Assembly (NCBI GenBank): GCA_015067845.1
Contig: SVLT01000008.1
Span: 26,604 to 90,603 of the forward strand
Direction: 5' to 3'
DNA length: 64,000 nt
Origin: Oscillospiraceae bacterium
GTDB taxonomy: Bacteria > Bacillota > Clostridia > Oscillospirales > Oscillospiraceae
Positions within the stretch are counted from its first letter, which is position 1. Each line of letters starts with the position of its first letter. The position numbers and the translations under genes were made by a program. This document shows positions 42,314 to 50,135 of the stretch, in pieces. Under the pieces are notes generated by a model that saw only the letters and a program-made list of their open reading frames with translations, was not told the origin of the DNA and ran no database searches.

Positions 42314-42817
42314 TTAGCAATCCGCATCCTCCACAATGGTTGCGATGAGGGTTGCATTGTTGATCGTGACTGTTCCGGTGGTGTCGTCGCCTACTACGGT
42401 TGCCGTCACGCTGTAATTGCAGCAGCCGCAGTTGCAGTTGTCACAATCGCAGAAGGCGAAGCCGAAGTAATTGGCTTCATCAGCGGTAGCTACGGTTCTG
42501 CTGAATGTCCAGACTGCGCTGGCAGGGACAGGGACGAGTTGCCCGTTGCATTGCCGGAAAACCTGGAAATTCAAGGTGGCTGTGGCCGTATCGGTGAGGA
42601 TGTTGCTCAGAAACTCCAGCTTGACGCAGGGCTTCTTGTATTCCCGGGTGTCTACATTCAAATTCACCAGGGGGAAAACCGTTCCCAATTCGGTGCCCTC
42701 AGGGATGGTGACCGTGCCATAGGTGCGGCATTTGATCCGGACATTCGAGGATGTTTGTCTGGTCTCCTCATTGCCAGCGCCACATACGTTGGCGGTACAG
42801 TATTGATATTCCCGCAT
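42314..42817 (-). CDS. DUF4489 domain protein
   Basis: 167 residues from the ATG at 42817, which has TAGGAGTGA; the longer frame to 42937 overlaps the neighbouring terminator. The whole protein fits DUF4489: TIPEGTELGTVFPLVNLNVDT, KLEFLSNILTDTATATLNFQVFRQC, WTFSRTV, the Cys-rich FCDCDNCNCGCCNYSVTA, and TVTINNATLIATI. These strand-rich, Cys-containing proteins occur in spore-forming Clostridia; I know of no established function. No signal peptide. Single gene between two terminators. Confidence 0.85.
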   Translation of the reverse strand: MREYQYCTANVCGAGNEETRQTSSNVRIKCRTYGTVTIPEGTELGTVFPLVNLNVDTREYKKPCVKLEFLSNILTDTATATLNFQVFRQCNGQLVPVPASAVWTFSRTVATADEANYFGFAFCDCDNCNCGCCNYSVTATVVGDDTTGTVTINNATLIATIVEDADC

Positions 42818-42921
42818 ATCGTTCACTCCTACTATCAGATTTGGCGAAATACATATTCTGCCTAACACAGAATATTCCTTTCCCTGCCCCAATGTTCCCC
42901 AGGAATGTCGAATCCGCAAGA

Positions 42922-42954
42922 AAAATCTCCTTTGCATTACGCAAAGGAGATTTT
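42922..42954 (-). terminator. Terminator of the diketogulonate reductase gene
   Basis: 14-bp stem (AAAATCTCCTTTGC and complement) with T's on the minus strand, a few bases past the stop at 42960. Confidence 0.85.
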
Positions 42955-42959
42955 AACTG

Positions 42960-43964
42960 TTACATATTCAAGACGGAATTCCAGATCTCTTCCACCACCG
43001 GGATGCCGTTTTGCATATTGTCCTGCATGCTCTTGTAGGAGCGTTCGCCGGGATAGAACACTTCCCCACCCTCGGCAACCGGCTCGGATGCTTTCACATC
43101 CTCCAGGATCCGCTGAGCGATGGCATCCGTTTCCTCCGCCGTGTTGAATTTGGCGGGGTCGATGGCGATCATGATCTGGGTCACGCCCACTTCATCGCCG
43201 AAGCTGCCCACATCCGCCACGGAATTTCCGCCGGAGAGGATCGTTGCCATCAGGTCCATCAGGATGGACAGGCCGCTTCCTTTCCAGTAGCCCATGGGCA
43301 GCACACGCCATGTCTGCTCGATCTGCCCGGGGTCTGTGGTCAGCTCTCCATCCTGATTGTAGCCGCCCGGCACGGGCAACTGCTGGCCGCTGAGGCGGTG
43401 GCTTTCGATCTTGCCGTAGCTGAACTGGCTGACCGCACAGTCCACCACAACATGCTCCCCGTTGGAACGGGGGATCGCCATCACGATGGGATTGTTGCCG
43501 ATGCGGCAGTCCTTCGCGCCCCAGGCAGGCATATTGGGCATGGTGTTTGTCCAGCAAATACCGATGCAGCCTTCCTCAGCTGCCTGCCAGCCGTAGGTGC
43601 CGCCGCGCATCCAGTGGTTGTTGTTTCCAAGGGCAACAAGGCCGATTCCGTGAGCCTTGGCAAGCTCACAGGCACGGCTCATGGCTCGCTGGGCATTCAG
43701 CGGGCCAAAGCCTCGGTGGCCGTCCCAGCGCTCCATATTGCCAAAAGATTGGACACAACTTGCCCGTACTTTTGGGTCGATCACGCCTTTTTCCAGATAG
43801 CTGACCAGTCTGGGAAACCGATTGAGCCCGTGACTGTAAACACCTGCAAGAGAGTTTTGCGCGAAGATCTCCGCAGCAGCCCGGGCATCTTCGGCGGAAA
43901 ATCCCCGTGCGGCAAGCACCCGCGCAAACTCGTTCACCATTTCCTCATATGCTACCCGTTTCAT
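42960..43964 (-). CDS. dlgD: 2,3-diketo-L-gulonate reductase-like oxidoreductase (Ldh/YiaK family)
   Basis: 334 residues, close in length and sequence to E. coli YiaK/DlgD: ENSLAGVYSHGLNRFPRLV-type segment (AQNSLAGVYSHGLNRFPR), HGIGLVALGNNNHWMRGG with the catalytic His, YGWQAAEEGCIGICWTN, WGAKDCRIGNNP and LPMGYWKGSGLSI. It uses NAD(P)H to reduce 2,3-diketo-L-gulonate to 3-keto-L-gulonate. No other ascorbate or lyxose pathway gene is nearby, so the real substrate may differ. SD GAGGTG; own promoter. Confidence 0.88.
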   Translation of the reverse strand: MKRVAYEEMVNEFARVLAARGFSAEDARAAAEIFAQNSLAGVYSHGLNRFPRLVSYLEKGVIDPKVRASCVQSFGNMERWDGHRGFGPLNAQRAMSRACELAKAHGIGLVALGNNNHWMRGGTYGWQAAEEGCIGICWTNTMPNMPAWGAKDCRIGNNPIVMAIPRSNGEHVVVDCAVSQFSYGKIESHRLSGQQLPVPGGYNQDGELTTDPGQIEQTWRVLPMGYWKGSGLSILMDLMATILSGGNSVADVGSFGDEVGVTQIMIAIDPAKFNTAEETDAIAQRILEDVKASEPVAEGGEVFYPGERSYKSMQDNMQNGIPVVEEIWNSVLNM

Positions 43965-44006
43965 AAAAACACCTCATTTGATCGTTTTGGGAATGCTCTT
44001 TCTGTA

Positions 44007-44035
44007 AGCATACGCCCCCTGCTTCCCTTTGTCAA
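44007..44035 (-). promoter_or_regulatory. Sigma-A promoter of the diketogulonate reductase gene
   Basis: Minus strand TTGACA (44035-44030), 17-base spacer, TATGCT (44012-44007). Confidence 0.7.
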
Positions 44036-44040
44036 GCAGA

Positions 44041-44070
44041 AAAAGCAGCCACCTTTCGGTGACTGCTTTT
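44041..44070 (-). terminator. Terminator of the Ca/Na antiporter gene
   Basis: Stem AAAAGCAG..CACC with its complement, with TTTT on the minus strand; 10 bases past the stop at 44081. Confidence 0.8.
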
Positions 44071-44080
44071 ACATTCGGAA

Positions 44081-45124
44081 TTACACAACTTTCAGCGCAA
44101 TCAACACCTGCAAAACCACAAAAGCTACGTAAATACACAGCAGTGTGATGCCCTGCCAACGGCGCAATTTTCCTTTGAACAAAGTAGGCAGCGTCATCAG
44201 CGCCATCACGGCGACCATCAACGGAATCTCGATCAGCTGAGAGGTGTTGAAGCCGAACAGCTTGCTGCCTTCCGGGATGACAAAGGGCGAAATGGTTACA
44301 GCTGCGCCGGAAACCAGCACCAGGTTGAAAATATTCGCGCCGATAATATTGCCCAGGGACAGCGCGCCATGACCCTTGGCCAGTGCCGTAACGGCCGTTA
44401 CCAGTTCGGGCAGGGATGTGCACAAGGCCACCACGGTAACACCGACGACCTCCGTGGGAATGCCTGCCATCGTTGCCAGAGATACAGAGGAGCCCTCCAG
44501 CATATCCGCGCCAATTGCAATCAGTGCCGCGCTGATCACCAATACGATCAGATCTCTCACCAGCGAACCGCTGGGTGCGTTCTCCTCTTCCTCCTCGTGC
44601 TGCACGGGATTTTTGAAGCCCTTGTAAATGGTCATCGCCATATATGCGCCAAAGACCAGCAGCATCACGATCCCCAGCCATCTGTCAAAGCGGCCGAAGA
44701 TATAGGCGGCGATCATATAAATAGCGGCGGAAACGAAGAAGAATAGGATGGGTGTTGCAATCGCTTTCTTATCAACCGGTGCGGGACGGATGGCAATGGT
44801 CAGAGCCGCAATCAGTGCGGTGTTGCAGATGATCGAGCCAATGGCATTGCCGTAAGCGATGGCGCCGTTGTTGTTGATCGCTGCGGTAACAGAAACCATG
44901 ACCTCCGGCAGGGTCGTGCCGATGGAAACCACGGTCGCACCGATAATGATCTCCGGCACCTTGAACTTCTTAGCAATACCCACTGCGCTGTCCACAAACC
45001 AGTCGCCGCCCTTAATCAGCAGAACGACACCGACAGCAAACAGCAGCAGAGATCCCCAAAGACCATCGGTCAGACCGTTGTACCAAGCAAAAAATTGTTC
45101 CAGCATTTTAAAAAGTCCTTTCAT
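44081..45124 (-). CDS. Calcium/sodium antiporter (YrbG family)
   Basis: 347 residues from the ATG at 45124 with AAGGAA; a longer frame to 45163 is less likely. Ten hydrophobic segments and the two inverted alpha-repeats of the cation/Ca exchanger superfamily: SIGTTLPEVMVSVTAA...AYGNAIGSIICNTALI and ALCTSLPELVTAVTAL...SLGNIIGANIFN. A short acidic cytoplasmic loop (QHEEEEENAPS) separates the halves. It exchanges Ca2+ or another cation for Na+ or H+ across the membrane; the ion is inferred from family. Confidence 0.92.
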   Translation of the reverse strand: MKGLFKMLEQFFAWYNGLTDGLWGSLLLFAVGVVLLIKGGDWFVDSAVGIAKKFKVPEIIIGATVVSIGTTLPEVMVSVTAAINNNGAIAYGNAIGSIICNTALIAALTIAIRPAPVDKKAIATPILFFFVSAAIYMIAAYIFGRFDRWLGIVMLLVFGAYMAMTIYKGFKNPVQHEEEEENAPSGSLVRDLIVLVISAALIAIGADMLEGSSVSLATMAGIPTEVVGVTVVALCTSLPELVTAVTALAKGHGALSLGNIIGANIFNLVLVSGAAVTISPFVIPEGSKLFGFNTSQLIEIPLMVAVMALMTLPTLFKGKLRRWQGITLLCIYVAFVVLQVLIALKVV

Positions 45125-45296
45125 TCTGATTCCTTCTTGGAGGACGCAACTGCGCCACGCCATTATCAGAACAGAAGAATGGTATCATATTTTTGTGAAA
45201 AAATCAATGTTTTTTTGTATTGGCGGAAGATAGAGCAAAACAAATCTTTCTTTCGATGCAGCAACACGGGGAGCACACAAAATAACAAAAACAAAA

Positions 45297-45330
45297 ACTG
45301 TTGCCGGAATCATGATATTCCGGCAACAGT
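45297..45330 (-). terminator. Terminator of the tubulin-like system operon
   Basis: 14-bp stem (ACTGTTGCCGGAAT and complement) followed on the minus strand by TTTTTGTTTTTG, 13 bases past the stop at 45344. Confidence 0.9.
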
Positions 45331-45343
45331 CTTTCTCAAATAA

Positions 45344-46417
45344 CTAGTCTAACGGGTATCGATCAAGCGTAAACGGTGTATCGTCGCAGGACATTGCCTC
45401 GCGAGACAACGGGTACTTGTCCTCATACATGCAGAATCCCACGCCGTATTCGTCCTGACGATTTCTGGTGATGTATTCTTCGCGTTTTGCCACGTTCGTC
45501 TCACCAACCAGATACAAATACTGAATCTCGACCCACTTTGCCATACCCTCGTAAATCAAGAGTCGCTTATTCTTGTCGCATTGCGCAAGCCGCGGATTGT
45601 TGTCCCAGTGCGTATACTGCCAAATATGCGTCAGCTCATGTGCAAAGGTTGCAAGCAAAGAAATACGCGGCGCACCATTTTCCAAAATAATGCTATACTT
45701 TTTCTTTTTATTAATTGCAACACCCAAAATCAGCATACTTTGAGAATCTCTGGTTCCCAAAGGCACACCGACTTTTTTCTTGAGTTTTCGCTCATCCAGC
45801 ACCTCAATAGAAACCGGAACATCAATGGTCGCTCCGAAGAAGTTATCCATGTTTTCGATAACTCTTTTGCAAAGTGCCTCTACCTCAGCCTTATCTTTCA
45901 CCACGGTGCTGCTGCAAGTGGTACACCGCATACGGCCATCAGGCAGACGGTAAAACTCTACGCCGGCAATCTCCGTACCGCAATAAGAACAATACATTTG
46001 GTTGTTCCTATTTTTCTCTGCGTTACGAAAGTTCTCCGCGCAATCCTTGCCTTCACGGGCCTTCCGAAGTTCACCACCGTCAAATCCAAGGACTTGTAAA
46101 AAGGATCGTGTTCCATCCAAATCCATAGGAGTACTGCGTTTGCCGTCGTGATATTTCAGGTAATATCTCTCGTGATAGGGTAGCGCTTTCTTGTCCGTAG
46201 CTTCTGATGCATCGTCCGACGACTCCGCTTCTTCAGAAGGATTTTCTTCGGAAGACGGCTCTGACTCCTGTTCTTCTGTGGGTTCTTCCTGAGGTTGCTC
46301 CTCAGTCTCGGGAACGATTTCCGCGGCTTCTTCCTGTGCTTGCTCTTCAACCGACTCTTCCATCAAAGAAGTCTCTTCCTGTTGCAATTCTTCCAGCACA
46401 GCATTTTCATCACGCAT
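45344..46417 (-). CDS. DA1-like zinc metallopeptidase
   Basis: 357 residues. A Glu-rich low-complexity N-terminus (8-75), then a zinc ribbon (Cys143, 146, 165, 168; MYCSYCG...MRCTTC) and a peptidase domain with HELTH (His260, Glu261, His264) and a further Glu290 in YEGMAKWVE as third ligand. Order and spacing match the C-terminal part of plant DA1 peptidases (ribbon, then HExxH...E), which are activated by ubiquitin; here the activating signal is unknown. Fifth gene of the operon: its ATG overlaps the end of the 1241-residue gene by 8 bases. It is the best candidate effector of the system. Confidence 0.82.
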   Translation of the reverse strand: MRDENAVLEELQQEETSLMEESVEEQAQEEAAEIVPETEEQPQEEPTEEQESEPSSEENPSEEAESSDDASEATDKKALPYHERYYLKYHDGKRSTPMDLDGTRSFLQVLGFDGGELRKAREGKDCAENFRNAEKNRNNQMYCSYCGTEIAGVEFYRLPDGRMRCTTCSSTVVKDKAEVEALCKRVIENMDNFFGATIDVPVSIEVLDERKLKKKVGVPLGTRDSQSMLILGVAINKKKKYSIILENGAPRISLLATFAHELTHIWQYTHWDNNPRLAQCDKNKRLLIYEGMAKWVEIQYLYLVGETNVAKREEYITRNRQDEYGVGFCMYEDKYPLSREAMSCDDTPFTLDRYPLD

Positions 46418-49400
46418 CTTCGTTCACCTCGCCTTCAGTCTTTTCCACTTCCTGCTCGTCTTCCGTACTTTCCTCAGTCAGTTCTTCCTCAGCAGGGTTT
46501 CCTTCTACCACATCTTCTGTGGATGTCGCTTCAGGATCTTCCGACTCAGCAGCCACTTCGACTTTCTCGGACTCTTCAACCTGTTTTTTCTGCTTTCGGG
46601 ACGCCTTTTTTTCAGCCCAAGAGGCCTTCATTCGCGCGAACCATCCCTTTTTCTTTGGAGGTTCTTCCGCAACCTCTTCTTCGGTTTCTTCAACAGCATC
46701 CTCTGTAGCGTCTACTGCTGCAGATTCCTCTGCTGCTTCTTCTGCGGCCTCATCTTCCGAAGTTTCTTCGGATGCTACTTCATCCGCAGCTTCATCCTCC
46801 TCAGCAGCCTCACAGGCCTCTTTTTTCTCCTGTTCTTGTTCTTCAAGGATCTGGTGACGGGTTGCTTTCTTTTCGTCAAACTCTTCCTGAGAACAAGGAA
46901 CCCACTTGCCGTTGACCTTCTTATGGGGCTTGCCGTAAATCATCATGTAGTCTTGCTCAGGCACTTCTGTGGGGTTCTTGTCTTTTTTCTTAAACAAGTT
47001 CTTAAACCAGTCGCCAATCCGCTTAAAGAAGCCCTTCTTTTCCTGCTTGGGTTCTTCTTTAATCTCCTCGGTTTTTTCTTCCTCGGCGACTTCTGTTTTC
47101 TTGCCCATGCTTTCAGCAATCTTTTCTTCATTCCATGCCAAATAATCGGCAATGATCTGAAGAATTCGATTTACATTCCGCTCCACAGCAATCAGCAGAC
47201 CGATATCAAGCTGGCTATCCTCGATAATGAAAATACATTTTTCAGCATTTTCCATATCCTCATCCAATGCCAGACTATAGGTCAAAGGTGCTTCAAAGGT
47301 TCCAGGTGTCACTGCGGAAATAAAATGCTGGTTATCCGCAAACAAGGTAGCGAAGGACTCGTTCAGCAAGTTGGTCAATGTCATTCTTACAGAATCTGTA
47401 AAGGCATCACCCAGTTTAGAGAAATCAAACTTCAAGATCTGCTTATGGTGGTACTCACGCTTGGGTACGCCGTTGACCTTTACCAAATCACCGTTGTCAA
47501 AATCATTATAAGCATGCAGTTTCCAATAGCCCGGTGTTTCCACACTGAAATCTGCAAACTGATAGTGAATATCAATATTGTTGACCGTCTTCAGCGTGCC
47601 CATTGCAGAAGCATTCTCGGCATGGTGGATCGTATAATTACGGACTTGCCGATAGGCCAATCTACCACCGATGTGTTCCGATGCACGGCGCACCAAAATG
47701 CGATTATCCTTTGCGGTAGAGATCATTTCATAATATTTGCCATTCAGCGTAAAGAACTGACCAGGCATATATTTCTGATATACATGACCCTTCAATTCCG
47801 TGCCAATATACACATCTTTGCTTTCTTGCTCTGCAATGTAACTGGCGTTCTGGAGGTCATCCAAAATCATTTGGGAAAAATCTACATTTTCGATGGTGTA
47901 GACACTTTCAAACTTGCCGCTTTCTACACAATACGCACGTTTATAAAGAATTGTGGAATCCTTTTCAAAGCACACTGTGTTACCATCGGCATTCTTAACC
48001 GCAAGAACGGGATTGCCTTGCTTGTCCGTCCGCGTTTCTTCACCGAAAATGACGCAAACTTCTTTCCAGATTTCAGAAATGGGATCCTTGGTGTCAATGT
48101 TCAGCATGACCATCTGTCGATGCAGGACATCTTCCTGTACCGAGTCAATGCACAAACGCAGACACAGCGACAGTATTGCATTACGCTTTGTACGGGCATA
48201 GTCTGCTGTGATATACGGTATCGCCTTGGCATCTGCCGTAAACACTTCCGTATTATCCGCCATGTACTCGCGCAGCATATACTCAGAAGAAATAACATTA
48301 ACAAAGCCTTGCTGTTCTGCAATAGTAGCAAAGTTTCGTCTGGTTTCAAACAGGTTGTTACGGTCATCTTCAACAGTGACAAACGCATAATTGCTAACGC
48401 GCTCATTACACATATTGAAGGAAGTCTGGAATACTTTATCAAAGGTCTCCTGAGTAGTAGGGAGCTTTGCATAATCCAGCAAGTCGTAATAATACTGTTT
48501 TGCAATCCAGTGCGCATCCAGCACAGGGAAAGTTTCCCCACCGTACCATACCGTCTTTGTAACCTGGTTTTTTAAGGCAACCATAGAAAGCTCTGTGCCC
48601 ATACCCAAGCATCTGGAAACGCCGGGCAAAATACGGTGTTGCAGATAGTCGTCATCTGCAGTCCAGAACATGTAGGAACTCATACCGTGCGGGTACTCTG
48701 TTGCAGAAACCTCGGTGATGTTTGTCATCAAAATATGAGACAACGCATCCACAAGGCCGTCACAGTTGCGGTCGATAGAGCAGAATGTAATCGCCCGATC
48801 TTTTCCGCAGTTCTTAACAAGCAGGTTTAAACCGATCTGTGCGGTTGTTACCAATCTGGAGGGTTCTACCAAAATCACAAAGGAAACCTTACGCAAGAAT
48901 GGCAGGTTATTTTTGTGAATATCCAGATCATGAACGCCGGAGCGAGAAATAATGCCTATATCCGGCATATCCTCCTCATCCGTCTTCTGGCCGTTCAAAA
49001 TGCGAATATTCCAAAGACCCGGTATATTGGATACCGACCGCATTCCCGTTTCTGTCCACTCCCGCAAATCTTCTTCAGTGCCATGCCGGCCCAAAACAAC
49101 CAGGATTTTTCCGCCTGTCAAAAGTTCACGGTTGATGGCATAGAAGCAATAGGGATTCAGTTTATCATAAAACGGGGTATTAAACAGCAGGCTCTTTCCC
49201 ATGGACAGATCATAGCCACAACGGACATAATCCACATTGGGTTTTAATCCGAGGGCCATTTTTCTGCGGATAAATGCAGCATAATTCTTGCCGACATGGC
49301 CGCCTGTTCTTTCCAGGTTGGTCAAAATATCCTCCACCGAACCGCCTGCTACAACATCATTGTTGACCGTTGTGCCTTCAGCGGAAAGCTTGTCACCAAA

Positions 49401-50135
49401 CAGTGCTTTCAAAGGCTTTCTCAGCAAAGGATACATCGCCATATGGCGGGACCGATCCGCCTGCATTTCCAGAGTTGATTTGCTTTTCTGCTTGCTGACA
49501 CCATCAATAAAGAATGCCATTTCTCCAATGATGATGATCGCAAAAACAGGATAGAACGGTGCGCTGATCTTATGATCCATGCACAAACCGCAGGAGATCA
49601 ACATTGCCAGGCCCGTCGCAGCGCAGCTGCCATAGTAGACCGCCTTGATAAAGGTGCGAGCTTGGCCAAAATGTTCCTTAATATACCACGCTTCGTCCTC
49701 CTGGTCATAGGTATAAAACACCTCTACCAGTTTTCCTATTCTTGTTTCAGGGTCAATTCCGATTTTTGCCATTATGGCAGTAATGATCCGTTTTACTATG
49801 ATATACGCCAAAAGTGCTGCTGTGTTGAACAAAATCAGCGACAGATACACACCCCAGCTATAATAGATATCACGGATCGCATTCGCAACAAACTCAAGGA
49901 AGGACACCTTGCCGATCAAATCTGCAAGCGCCAAGAATCCCGCTTTAAGCAATTCTGATATCTGTTGCAAGAGAATGAATACCACAACACTGTAAACTAC
50001 TGCAAGCACAGGCATGGGATACTGTCTGCAACGGACCTCTTTTTTCGTATTCGCCTTTCCGTTTAGGAAAGCAAACAAAATAAACGGTAAAAAGGATACA
50101 ATCAATTTAATAAAGGAAGTTATATCATTTCTCAT
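46410..50135 (-). CDS. 1241-residue membrane protein with a degenerate SF2 helicase-like core
   Basis: Membrane helices at about 8-25, 41-60, 93-118, 165-185 and 193-212. The following soluble part resembles Lhr/MrfA-type SF2 helicases in motif order: Gly313-Lys314-Ser315 in LSMGKSLLFNTPFYDKL like motif I, ILVVLGRHG like Ia, PDIGIISRSGVHDL before ILVEPSRL (about 421-428) where the DExH box would be, and ITFCSIDRN like motif III. The region 780-1000 (GQFFTLNGKYYEMI, RQVRNYTI, KCIFIIEDSQLDIGLL) recalls the DUF1998-type C-terminus. Motif II is lost, so unwinding activity is doubtful. Residues about 1010-1241 are an acidic Glu/Ala-rich tail with KKGWFARMK-type basic patches. The start overlaps the 700-residue-class gene by 11 bases. 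Helicase kinship is my inference. Confidence 0.6.
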   Translation of the reverse strand: MRNDITSFIKLIVSFLPFILFAFLNGKANTKKEVRCRQYPMPVLAVVYSVVVFILLQQISELLKAGFLALADLIGKVSFLEFVANAIRDIYYSWGVYLSLILFNTAALLAYIIVKRIITAIMAKIGIDPETRIGKLVEVFYTYDQEDEAWYIKEHFGQARTFIKAVYYGSCAATGLAMLISCGLCMDHKISAPFYPVFAIIIIGEMAFFIDGVSKQKSKSTLEMQADRSRHMAMYPLLRKPLKALFGDKLSAEGTTVNNDVVAGGSVEDILTNLERTGGHVGKNYAAFIRRKMALGLKPNVDYVRCGYDLSMGKSLLFNTPFYDKLNPYCFYAINRELLTGGKILVVLGRHGTEEDLREWTETGMRSVSNIPGLWNIRILNGQKTDEEDMPDIGIISRSGVHDLDIHKNNLPFLRKVSFVILVEPSRLVTTAQIGLNLLVKNCGKDRAITFCSIDRNCDGLVDALSHILMTNITEVSATEYPHGMSSYMFWTADDDYLQHRILPGVSRCLGMGTELSMVALKNQVTKTVWYGGETFPVLDAHWIAKQYYYDLLDYAKLPTTQETFDKVFQTSFNMCNERVSNYAFVTVEDDRNNLFETRRNFATIAEQQGFVNVISSEYMLREYMADNTEVFTADAKAIPYITADYARTKRNAILSLCLRLCIDSVQEDVLHRQMVMLNIDTKDPISEIWKEVCVIFGEETRTDKQGNPVLAVKNADGNTVCFEKDSTILYKRAYCVESGKFESVYTIENVDFSQMILDDLQNASYIAEQESKDVYIGTELKGHVYQKYMPGQFFTLNGKYYEMISTAKDNRILVRRASEHIGGRLAYRQVRNYTIHHAENASAMGTLKTVNNIDIHYQFADFSVETPGYWKLHAYNDFDNGDLVKVNGVPKREYHHKQILKFDFSKLGDAFTDSVRMTLTNLLNESFATLFADNQHFISAVTPGTFEAPLTYSLALDEDMENAEKCIFIIEDSQLDIGLLIAVERNVNRILQIIADYLAWNEEKIAESMGKKTEVAEEEKTEEIKEEPKQEKKGFFKRIGDWFKNLFKKKDKNPTEVPEQDYMMIYGKPHKKVNGKWVPCSQEEFDEKKATRHQILEEQEQEKKEACEAAEEDEAADEVASEETSEDEAAEEAAEESAAVDATEDAVEETEEEVAEEPPKKKGWFARMKASWAEKKASRKQKKQVEESEKVEVAAESEDPEATSTEDVVEGNPAEEELTEESTEDEQEVEKTEGEVNEDA

